DNA from: Lentisphaera araneosa HTCC2155
GTDB taxonomy: Bacteria > Verrucomicrobiota > Lentisphaeria > Lentisphaerales > Lentisphaeraceae
Reading direction: 5' to 3'
Length of the DNA: 64,000 bases
NCBI RefSeq assembly: GCF_000170755.1
Contig: NZ_ABCK01000015.1
Location: 1 to 64,000, forward strand
Shown here: positions 8,972-15,176 of the stretch, one piece after another
Position numbering within the stretch: the first letter of the stretch is position 1
Layout: the number at the start of each line of letters is the position of its first letter
The notes under the pieces: model-generated
The model's database searches: none
Told to the model about the DNA's origin: nothing
What the model saw: the letters and a program-made list of their open reading frames with translations, nothing else
Made by a program: the position numbers and the translations under genes

Positions 8972-9125
8972 TTTTACTCCTAGGGAATATATAGATTTAA
9001 AAAACAGCATGCGAAATTCCTATAGCATTCGTGCCTGAAGCTTTCTGAGTATTCGTCCCGCTGGTAAACATTCCCGGTCGAAATGCCCAGAAAGTCTTTA
9101 AAAGACAGGAGCGCCGATTCGTACC
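8972..9125 (-). ncRNA. Candidate bridge-RNA leader of IS110 (3' portion, cut by IS256)
   Basis: This non-coding leader matches the leader of the intact IS110 (37366-37513) with only a handful of differences. They are concentrated at CGGCGCTCC (TGGTGCTCC in the other copy) and at CAGGC (CCACC there). The stems CTTTCTG/CAGAAAG and GTCTTT/AAAGAC are kept. The 5' remainder lies beyond the IS256 insertion, at 10528-10624. IS110 elements are known to transcribe a guide RNA from the non-coding end next to the transposase; assigning it here is inference. Confidence 0.55.
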
Positions 9126-10519
9126 GGTAGTGTCCCAAATTTTCTGTAAATTCTGCTATTGCTCTACTTTAAGAGTTATGAATAGCTTCCGAGACTTCGC
9201 GAGAATGGGAACTTTCTCGTCGGAGCGAAATTGAGGAAGTTGTTTGTAACTCGGGGTAAAGAAGATGCAGAGTGGTGTTGTACCAAAACAACCCACAAGG
9301 AATTATTATGCACCACTCTACACAAGAAAACAGTAGCGTCTTATTAGAAATGATCCAACAAGTTACAGAAAACGGCGAAAGCGGAATGCTTGAAGCGATG
9401 AGAGTTTTATTAAATGAAGCGATGAAAGTGGAGAGAAGTAATTCTCTTGAAGCTGATCCATATGAACGTAATGAAAGTCGCTTGGGTTATGCTAATGGCT
9501 ATAAAAATAAAACTGTAAACACTCGACTTGGAGCAATGAAGCTTAATATCCCTCAAGTCAGAGGTGAAATTGATTTTTATCCAAGTTCTTTGGAGAAAGG
9601 CTTGCGAAGTGAACGAGCTTTAATGACAGCTATGGCAGAGAGTTATATTCAGGGGACATCGACTAGAAAGGTGACTAAACTTTTAGAGAAAATGTGTGGT
9701 CTATCTGTAAGTAAATCACAGGTATCCCGTGTGGTAACTGAGCTAGATGAGAGTTTAGAAAAGTGGCGCAACCGTCCTTTAGGTAAATATTCTTATCTTT
9801 TGGTGGATGCGAGATACGAGAAGGTTAGAGTAGATAAGACTGTTCGAGATTGTGCTTTACTTATTGCCTATGGAATAGATGAATCAGGAAAACGTTCAGT
9901 CCTCGGAACAAGTGTTTCTTTAAGTGAAGCGGAAGTTCATTGGAGGAACTTTTTTCTGTCATTGAATGCTCGAGGACTCCATGGCCTCAAGATGATTACC
10001 AGTGATAGTCATTCGGGCCTAAAAGCAGCGTTAAAGACTGTATTTGGTTCTATCCCATGGCAGAGATGTCAATTTCACTTACAGCAAAATGCTGGTGCTT
10101 ATGTCCCTAAGAAAGCTATGCGCTCAGAAGTAGCTCAAGATATTAGAGATATCTTTAATGCACCTTCAAAGCTTGAGGCTGAAAGGCTTTTAAAGCTTAC
10201 TTGCTTAAAGTATGAAGAAAAGGCTTCACATTTATCTGAATGGATGGAATCTGCACTTCCTGAAGGCTTTTCTGTATTCGATCTCGAGCGTTCTTGTTGG
10301 ACAAAACTGAGAACGACCAATATGGTTGAAAGACAGAATCGAGAAATTCTCAGGCGAACTAGAACCGTATCTATATTCCCAAATGAAGCTTCACTTCTTA
10401 GATTAGCATCCGCTATTCTTATGGAATTAGATGAAACCTGGATAGCTACAAAAAGAGTTTATCTATCTGTTTAACTAAAATTGGTCAACACCAATTTACA
10501 GAAACAACGGGACTCTATC
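9126..10519 (+). mobile_element. IS256-family insertion sequence
   Basis: 1394 bp. The terminal inverted repeats are imperfect: GGTAGTGTCCC at the left, GATAGAGTCCC at the right (reverse complement), each continuing into TTTCTGTAAATT. The 8-bp target duplication TTCGTACC is at 9118-9125 and 10520-10527. The uninterrupted target is visible in the leader of the other IS110 copy at 37360. It carries one intact transposase gene. Confidence 0.92.
9308..10474 (+). CDS. IS256-family (Mutator-type) transposase
   Basis: About 388 residues from the Met of MHHSTQ, which has AAGGA upstream; an earlier in-frame Met lies in the leader. Family signatures are SRLGYANGYKNKTVNTRLG, LNIPQVRGEIDFYPS, the DDE residues in LLVDARYEKVRVD and MITSDSHSGLKAAL, then WQRCQFHLQQNA. 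The C-terminus has LRTTNMVERQNREI with the last acidic residue. The length and frame are complete, so the element may be active. It is inserted in the leader of the IS110 copy, transcribed against it. Confidence 0.95.
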   Translation: MHHSTQENSSVLLEMIQQVTENGESGMLEAMRVLLNEAMKVERSNSLEADPYERNESRLGYANGYKNKTVNTRLGAMKLNIPQVRGEIDFYPSSLEKGLRSERALMTAMAESYIQGTSTRKVTKLLEKMCGLSVSKSQVSRVVTELDESLEKWRNRPLGKYSYLLVDARYEKVRVDKTVRDCALLIAYGIDESGKRSVLGTSVSLSEAEVHWRNFFLSLNARGLHGLKMITSDSHSGLKAALKTVFGSIPWQRCQFHLQQNAGAYVPKKAMRSEVAQDIRDIFNAPSKLEAERLLKLTCLKYEEKASHLSEWMESALPEGFSVFDLERSCWTKLRTTNMVERQNREILRRTRTVSIFPNEASLLRLASAILMELDETWIATKRVYLSV

Positions 10520-10624
10520 TTCGTACCGAGAATGATTAAATTTATATGTTCCTTTTTTAATTCTAAAATTTCTCCCCCAGACCCCCTCATTATATTTATC
10601 TATTTAATTACTTGGACTACTATA
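10520..10624 (-). ncRNA. 5' remainder of the IS110 leader
   Basis: The reverse complement of this stretch is almost identical to 37261-37365, the first 105 bp of the intact IS110 leader (one clear difference, TAGTCC versus TAGCCC). It contains an AT-rich part and the motif GGGGGTCTGGGGGAGAAA. It was separated from the rest of the leader by the IS256 insertion. Confidence 0.6.
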
Positions 10625-10626
10625 GG

Positions 10627-10646
10627 AGCACCGCATTCCAATGCGG
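10627..10646 (-). repeat. REP-like hairpin occupied by IS110
   Basis: The minus strand reads CCGCATTGGAATGCGG then TGCTCC, where the IS110 element begins. This is the left half of a REP-like target; the other half is at 6083-6088. Confidence 0.75.
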
Positions 10647-10876
10647 CATCATATTGCGGACTCCGCAAAGAGGATTTTTATAGAAGTGAAATTTAACCAC
10701 AGATTAACACAGATGTTTTTTAACTGACAAAATTAATCCCTGTACTTTTACGTACTCTTTAGTGCTTCGATATTTTTTATAATTAAAGAAGTAATACTAA
10801 GTGATTTAACCACAGAAAATCACAAAATAACACAGAAGAATTTTATCTATTTTAATTATTTAATTTAACCAAGCTT
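10647..10876. repeat. Spacer with AACCACAGATT-type repeats
   Basis: No gene is supported. Two phrases of the type TTAACCACAGATTAACACAG occur (10693-10715 and 10808-10837), and a hairpin TTGCGGAGTCCGCAA lies at 10654-10668. Similar phrases recur at 36318-36540 and 37085-37200. Confidence 0.55.
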
Positions 10877-10911
10877 AATACCGCATTGGAATGCGGGGCT
10901 CCCAGGGTATT
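10877..10911 (+). repeat. REP-like hairpin, empty IS110 target
   Basis: CCGCATTGGAATGCGG followed by GGCTCCCAGGG, enclosed by an outer AATACC/GGTATT inverted repeat. It is uninterrupted and represents the pre-insertion form of the sites occupied by IS110 at 6087-10624 and 37262-38797. Confidence 0.78.
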
Positions 10912-10960
10912 GCCATACCAGCGAGTTATTTTTCTCATTGTATAGCCTAATCAAGATACA

Positions 10961-10994
10961 AAAAAGCCGGAGTGCGACTGCTACTCCGGCTTTT
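10961..10994 (-). terminator. Terminator of the minus-strand sugar operon
   Basis: A 12-13-bp stem AAAAGCCGGAGT/ACTCCGGCTTTT with an 8-base loop, 16 bp past the stop of the last operon gene. T runs on both strands make it look bidirectional. Confidence 0.85.
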
Positions 10995-11009
10995 CTATGG
11001 CTTTCTAAC

Positions 11010-11924
11010 TTAAGCTTTCGCTGCGTACTTTTCGTTGAGTTTATTCATGAACTCAATGCAAGTTTCCGTAGCGCCCCAGGCGTCATCCCAGAAGCAAAGG
11101 TCATTTGTCCACCAGCCATCTGCTGGGTGATATTCGAGGATCGCCGGAACGATCTTATCGAAATCGAGAATACCGAGACCAAAAGGTGGGTGAGCAGATG
11201 TTTCGTCTTCGCCATTAGCATCTTGGTGACATTTGTTATCTGAATCAATCAAGTGAACGTGATTGATGCGTGGGCCAACCATTTTGAGGAACTCAGTTTG
11301 ACATTCGAAAACTTCTTTTTCACCATTCTGACGTGTACCCATAACACTCATAATTTGAGCGTGGCAAGTATCATAGAGGAAACCGAAGTTTGGCTTTTGA
11401 ATTGCATCGAGGATTTCAACGATTTCTGAAGGCTTATTGAAAGCGAAACCTGGCTCAGCTTCCCAAGTCACCGCAAGGTCGTATTCAGCTGCAATGTCGC
11501 AGCACTCATTCCAAGTATCCACAACGCGTTTTTTAGCTGTTGCATAATCAACCGTGTCAAAAATTATCGGTGGTTGAACTGTATCTACACGAATCGTTTT
11601 GATACCCATATCAACTGAGAATTCGCAGTTGCGTTTGAACTCAGCGACGTACTTTGAGTTATCGTCTGTATCCACGAGGTTTTCACCCCAGAGGTTTGCG
11701 GCAATACCGCTAATCTCGAGACCATAAGATTTAATTTTTTCGACCACTGCCTGACGTGATTCCTTTGTAGGGAGATCATCAGGATTGGGGTGTGGCGGGA
11801 ATGAACCCAATTCTAAAGCATCGTAACCGAGCTTTGATAATTTTTGGCATACGGTGTCAAAATCGACAGGCTTGTCTGCGTAAGGACCGATTGTGTAGGC
11901 CCAAGTTCCAATTGAGGTTTTCAT
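11010..11924 (-). CDS. Sugar phosphate isomerase/epimerase (TIM barrel)
   Basis: A 304-residue AP_endonuc_2/xylose-isomerase-like TIM-barrel protein. Opening KTSIGTWAYTIGPY, then LGYDALELG, AVTWEAEPGFAF (metal-binding Glu), GFLYDTCHAQIM (Asp/His) and INHVHLIDSDN (His). Such enzymes isomerise or epimerise sugars, inositols or keto-sugars with a divalent metal. The substrate cannot be read from sequence. It is the last gene of the operon, starting 1 bp from the ABM-domain gene and followed by a strong terminator. The operon's other TIM-barrel enzyme (17144-17983) is only distantly similar, suggesting two different isomerisation steps. Confidence 0.85.
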   Translation of the reverse strand: MKTSIGTWAYTIGPYADKPVDFDTVCQKLSKLGYDALELGSFPPHPNPDDLPTKESRQAVVEKIKSYGLEISGIAANLWGENLVDTDDNSKYVAEFKRNCEFSVDMGIKTIRVDTVQPPIIFDTVDYATAKKRVVDTWNECCDIAAEYDLAVTWEAEPGFAFNKPSEIVEILDAIQKPNFGFLYDTCHAQIMSVMGTRQNGEKEVFECQTEFLKMVGPRINHVHLIDSDNKCHQDANGEDETSAHPPFGLGILDFDKIVPAILEYHPADGWWTNDLCFWDDAWGATETCIEFMNKLNEKYAAKA

Positions 11925-11925
11925 T

Positions 11926-12219
11926 TCACTTCTCCTTTGTTATTGAATCGAGCTCTAAAGCTCGTTTATTTAAAATCATATCACCACAGCTGCTTTTAAA
12001 AGCTTTTAGGTGGGGAGCTTGGCGGTGCGCTTCTAAATCTTCTGCGCTTGCCCAGCTCTCTAGAACTGTGAATAATGAGCTATCATCCTTGGATTGATAA
12101 ACGGCGTATAAAACGCAGCCCTGCTCCACTTTTGATTCACTTTCCAGGCCAGCCATGACTTTAGCAAAAAACTCAATGCTTTCTTCAGCTACCTGAAATT
12201 CTATCCACTTAGTAATCAT
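11926..12219 (-). CDS. ABM-domain protein (quinol monooxygenase/LsrG-like)
   Basis: A 97-residue ferredoxin-like alpha/beta barrel (antibiotic biosynthesis monooxygenase domain): FFAKVMAGLESESKVEQGC, VLYAVYQSKDDSSLFTVLESWAS and HRQAPHLKAFKS, a typical ABM ending. In the E. coli AI-2 pathway the ABM protein LsrG isomerises phospho-DPD just before LsrF acts. An LsrF-like gene is in this operon, so an equivalent role is plausible but inferred. The start overlaps a 24-bp sequence that is duplicated at the 3' end of dhaK. The ancestral arrangement probably had the dhaK stop 1 bp before this ATG. Confidence 0.75.
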   Translation of the reverse strand: MITKWIEFQVAEESIEFFAKVMAGLESESKVEQGCVLYAVYQSKDDSSLFTVLESWASAEDLEAHRQAPHLKAFKSSCGDMILNKRALELDSITKEK

Positions 12220-12373
12220 TTTAAGCCTTTACATAATTCATGTTGTCGCACATTTTTATTGCTGTACAAACGTGTGCTTTTTATCTGCCCGTCCGGCAGG
12301 ACCTTGCTAGCCTTTGATCCGGCGACTGGTGCTTCGCACTTACTATACTTAATCATTTTAAGCCTTTACATAA
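12213..12373 (-). repeat. Hairpin cluster inserted at dhaK-ABM junction, flanked by 24-bp direct repeats
   Basis: The same 24 bases occur at 12213-12236 and 12350-12373; they hold the dhaK stop, the SD and the ABM start codon. Between them lie 113 bp with palindromes such as CTGCCCGTCCGGCAG and GTGCTTCGCAC. If one repeat and the insert are removed, dhaK and the ABM gene become directly adjacent, which is the likely ancestral state. Confidence 0.85.
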
Positions 12374-13353
12374 CCGGGGCTATCGGCCGGCATGTCGTAG
12401 TATTCTTTGAGCTCGTCATCTAAACGCATGAGAGTCACTGAAACACCCGCCATTTCCTGTGCAGTACAGAATTCGCCGAGCTCGGTTTCGTGAATGCTCA
12501 TACCCTTCGATTCAAGATATTTGTGCATGTGACGCATAACAATGAACATTTCCATTCTTGTTGTCGCTCCATAACCATTGACTAAAGCAATGATATCATC
12601 CCCTGACTGAAAAGGAAGATCGGCAATAATTGCATCACAAAGACGTTCGGCAGTGGCATCGGCAGTCATTAGATCCACTTGCTCAATACCGGCTTCACCA
12701 TGAATACCCATACCGAATTCCATGCGACCTTCAGGAAGTTCAAAAGTCTTGAGTCCCGTTTCTGGGAGGGTGCATTCGGAAGTCGAAACACCGAGTGAAC
12801 GACAGTTAAAAACAGCGCGCTCAATAAGTGCCTTGAGATCATCAAAACCCATACCGGCTTCTGCTGCTGCACCTGCAACGTGAATCACCAAATGATCCGC
12901 AGTTGTACCGCGACGTTCTTCGGCTTGATCCACTGGGAAGGCTGAGATCTCGTCATTAATGAGTACAGTTTCGACTTTATGGCCTTCGAGACGGGCAAAA
13001 TCTTGTCCCATATCGAAGTTCATCACATCACCAGCATAGTTATTATAAATCATAATAACGCCCTCACCTGAATCGGCGGCTTTGATTGCATCAAGAACTT
13101 TGTCGGGCGTTGGTGCGGTAAAGACTTGACCGTGGACCGAAGCGTCGGCCATGCCCTTGCCAATGAACTCGAGGAAGAGTGGCTCATGCCCTGCTCCGCC
13201 GCCAATGACAATGCCGACTTTTCCTTTGATGGGGGCATCGACTCGTGCACAAACGTGGGGCGCAATACGCTTCACTTTTGATTTATTCGTCAAGCAAAAG
13301 CCATCGATGAGTTCAACGGCTAAATTATCGGGATTATTAATAAGTTTACGCAT
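12358..13353 (-). CDS. dhaK: Dihydroxyacetone kinase subunit DhaK-like
   Basis: A 331-residue protein matching the substrate-binding K subunit: MRKLINNPDNL, IVIGGGAGHEPLF, YNNYAGDVMNF and GMGIHGEAG, whose His covalently binds the ketone of dihydroxyacetone. The start at 13353 is chosen because it has AAGGAGG 7 bp upstream and follows the DhaL stop by 1 bp; a longer in-frame start would overlap dhaL. With DhaL it forms a kinase for dihydroxyacetone or a related ketose such as erythrulose. No DhaM or PTS gene is nearby, so ATP is the likely donor. In this operon it may supply the phosphorylated substrate of the LsrF-like or aldolase step. Confidence 0.9.
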   Translation of the reverse strand: MRKLINNPDNLAVELIDGFCLTNKSKVKRIAPHVCARVDAPIKGKVGIVIGGGAGHEPLFLEFIGKGMADASVHGQVFTAPTPDKVLDAIKAADSGEGVIMIYNNYAGDVMNFDMGQDFARLEGHKVETVLINDEISAFPVDQAEERRGTTADHLVIHVAGAAAEAGMGFDDLKALIERAVFNCRSLGVSTSECTLPETGLKTFELPEGRMEFGMGIHGEAGIEQVDLMTADATAERLCDAIIADLPFQSGDDIIALVNGYGATTRMEMFIVMRHMHKYLESKGMSIHETELGEFCTAQEMAGVSVTLMRLDDELKEYYDMPADSPGYVKA

Positions 13354-13354
13354 C

Positions 13355-13996
13355 TTAAGCCTCCTTAGTTGCTTGTTCGGCAAAGCACTTGATGATCAGT
13401 GTCACGGAAGTGGCTCCAGCATCTTGGTGGCCAAGACCTCTTTCGCCTGCATAGCGTGAACGGCCTTTATTGGCCACGAGTGTTTTGGTTACTTCGATGC
13501 CCTCAAGTGCCGCTTGGTGCATTTTATTGAGTGCGACACCGAGTGATTCGCCCGCTTGAGAACTGGCTTTTAAGGCACGAATCCCTGGCGCGAGTGCATC
13601 GATAAGTGTTTTATCACCTTCGGCTGATTTACCTATCTTCATCACACGCGCTAAACCACTTTCAAACGACTCCACTAAGTGAGATAGGGTAACTTCTTCT
13701 GAGCCCTGAGTCGTCATTCCCATGCCGAGAAACATGCTGGAAAAGATAGGACCGGACGCTCCACCCATAGTGGAAACCATGCCCATTGCGTAAGCCGCAA
13801 AGAGTTTGTCGACTTGCTGGGGTTTTTCGGTATCAATTTTTATCTGTGCCGCTTTGACGCCGCGACGAATAGTTGTGCCGTGATCACCATCGCCAACGAC
13901 GGAATCCAGTTCGCAGAGGAACATGGCGTTATCGCAAATGACTTCCGTCACATTGCCGAGAATGGCGTAGATATCTTCTAATTTAAATGTTTCCAT
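13355..13996 (-). CDS. dhaL: Dihydroxyacetone kinase subunit DhaL-like
   Basis: A 213-residue nucleotide-binding L subunit. CELDSVVGDGDHGTTI gives the Asp/His cluster that binds Mg-nucleotide, then TMGGASGPIFSSMFLGMG, GDKTLIDALAPG and RSRYAGERGLGHQDAGATS. All these are diagnostic of DhaL. Length is normal. It lies directly before dhaK and is translationally coupled to it. The separate K and L genes resemble the bacterial PTS-type gene order, but no PTS component is present in the window. Confidence 0.92.
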   Translation of the reverse strand: METFKLEDIYAILGNVTEVICDNAMFLCELDSVVGDGDHGTTIRRGVKAAQIKIDTEKPQQVDKLFAAYAMGMVSTMGGASGPIFSSMFLGMGMTTQGSEEVTLSHLVESFESGLARVMKIGKSAEGDKTLIDALAPGIRALKASSQAGESLGVALNKMHQAALEGIEVTKTLVANKGRSRYAGERGLGHQDAGATSVTLIIKCFAEQATKEA

Positions 13997-14041
13997 AATC
14001 AGTCCTTAAAAAATTCGAGTTTATTAGATTAAACAGCATAG

Positions 14042-14175
14042 AGGGTATGATGCTTCGCATACGAAGGGGACGCTGTCCCCCTCGAGCTCCCTTGCAAGGG
14101 TCTTCGCCAGACGGGCAACAAATTATTTGCCCGTACGGCAGTACCTTGACCAGGCGCTTAGGGGCTTTGCCTCTT
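14042..14175. repeat. Hairpin cluster between LsrF-like gene and dhaL
   Basis: Four or more palindromes in 130 bp, including GGGGACGCTGTCCCC, CCCTTGCAAGGG and CGGGCAACAAATTATTTGCCCG (the last 22 bases in total, 14115-14136, with arms CGGGCAA/TTGCCCG). There is no gene. Similar clusters lie in the neighbouring gaps at 12237-12349 and 15102-15175. Confidence 0.7.
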
Positions 14176-14193
14176 TATCTACTTAATCCTAAA

Positions 14194-15066
14194 TTATTTT
14201 GCGAGGTCCTGATAAAGTTCGAATGCTTCGGCAGGTGTACTGTCGTCATGAACAACGGCTTTTACTGCTTGCATCATGGCGAGTGGAGCTTCTGATTGGA
14301 AAACATTACGTCCCATATCAACACCGGCTGCACCACACTGAATAGCTTTGTAGCACAAGTCGAGTGCTTCGAGTTCAGGAAGCTTCTTACCGCCAGCAAT
14401 AACGACTGGTACTGGACAAGCTGCTACAACTTTTTCGAAACCTTCTGTGTAATAAGTCTTTACAATGCTCGCACCATTTTCTGCGCAAACACGTGAAGCC
14501 ATACCGAAGTAACGCGCATCGCGAGCCATGTCTTTACCAACTGCAGTCACACCCATAACTGGGATGCCGTATTTGTTACCGATATCAACGAGGCGACTGA
14601 AGTTGGCGATAGTAATTGCCTCAGTAGCTTTGTCGCCAATTGCGAGCATCGCAGCCATTGCCGAGACATTCATGCGAATGGCTTCTTCTTCAGCAATCAA
14701 GACATTGTGGTTCATTTCTGTTAAAATCGTCGTACCCGTATCAGTACGCAAACACACTGGTGTTTCGCAGTCTGCAGGAATGGAACTACGGATCATACCG
14801 CGAGTACCCATGAGGCAATCTGCATGTTCTGCAAGTGGGGCAATATTGAGGTCAATACGCTCGAGACCAGAAGTTGGTCCCATGAGGAAACCGTGGTCAA
14901 AAGCAAGCATCACTGTGCGGCCTGATTTTCTATTAAAAACACGTGAGAGACGATTTTTAAGTCCCCAGTCGCCGTTATTTAAACCTTTGAGATGAAAACC
15001 ATCTGTTTTTGCTGGTGTATTGAGTCCGAAGCTGCTTCCGTCTCTGATGTCGTCTAGATCTGCCAT
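14194..15066 (-). CDS. LsrF-like class I aldolase/thiolase
   Basis: A 290-residue DhnA/FbaB-type TIM barrel. The start MADLDDIRDGSSFG, the segments TVMLAFDHGFLMGPTSGLER and IAPLAEHADCLMGTRG, KTYYTEGFEKVVAACPVP (Schiff-base Lys) and VIAGGKKLPELEAL closely follow E. coli LsrF from memory. LsrF transfers an acetyl group from 3-hydroxy-5-phosphonooxypentane-2,4-dione to CoA, giving acetyl-CoA and dihydroxyacetone phosphate in AI-2 breakdown. LsrA-D, LsrB, LsrK and LsrR are absent here, so the true substrate may be another phosphorylated diketone or ketose. Kinase function may come from DhaK/DhaL. Confidence 0.85.
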   Translation of the reverse strand: MADLDDIRDGSSFGLNTPAKTDGFHLKGLNNGDWGLKNRLSRVFNRKSGRTVMLAFDHGFLMGPTSGLERIDLNIAPLAEHADCLMGTRGMIRSSIPADCETPVCLRTDTGTTILTEMNHNVLIAEEEAIRMNVSAMAAMLAIGDKATEAITIANFSRLVDIGNKYGIPVMGVTAVGKDMARDARYFGMASRVCAENGASIVKTYYTEGFEKVVAACPVPVVIAGGKKLPELEALDLCYKAIQCGAAGVDMGRNVFQSEAPLAMMQAVKAVVHDDSTPAEAFELYQDLAK

Positions 15067-15101
15067 GATATGTATTCCTTGTTTTTTTATTTTAAATTTA
15101 A

Positions 15102-15175
15102 GTGCCGAGCAGGAGCTCGGCGTTCCCGGGGTACTCCCCTTCGGGCTTGAGGTTTGAGTCCGCCTATTGGCAAGA
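15102..15175. repeat. Hairpin cluster between LsrF-like gene and aldolase/dehydrogenase gene
   Basis: GCCGAGC-AGGA-GCTCGGC followed by GTTCCCGGGG, then GGGGTACTCCCC and further short palindromes. The first hairpin has the same plan (7-bp stem, xGGA loop, TCCC tail) as the REP-like copies at 38888 and 38939. Confidence 0.65.
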
Positions 15176-15176
15176 C

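Larger units (their letters stand above)
6087..10624 (-). mobile_element. IS110-family element, interrupted by two other IS
   Basis: This is the second copy of the IS110 element at 37262-38797. The right end (AAGTGCACTCAGAAAAGCCC, at 6087 on this strand) and left end (CTATAGTAG, at 10624) match that copy. Without the two inner insertions and their target duplications it is about 1547 bp, against 1536 bp for the intact copy. The transposase is split by a DUF772-type IS (6917-8499) and the leader by an IS256-type IS (9126-10519). It sits in a REP-like hairpin: CCGCATTGGAATGCGG-TGCTCC on one side and CCCGGG on the other, with a shared CC core. Confidence 0.88.

Noticed and set aside
10481-10696. 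Small ORF downstream of the IS256 transposase
   Set aside because: It runs through the IS256 end, the target duplication and the IS110 leader, so it is made of non-coding element ends.
10938-11243. ORF on the plus strand over the operon terminator
   Set aside because: It overlaps a strong terminator hairpin and the isomerase gene in antisense, with no SD.
13354-13383. Longer start for dhaK (MPNKQLRRLK...)
   Set aside because: It would overlap dhaL; the internal ATG at 13353 has a perfect AAGGAGG and matches the family start MRKLINNP.
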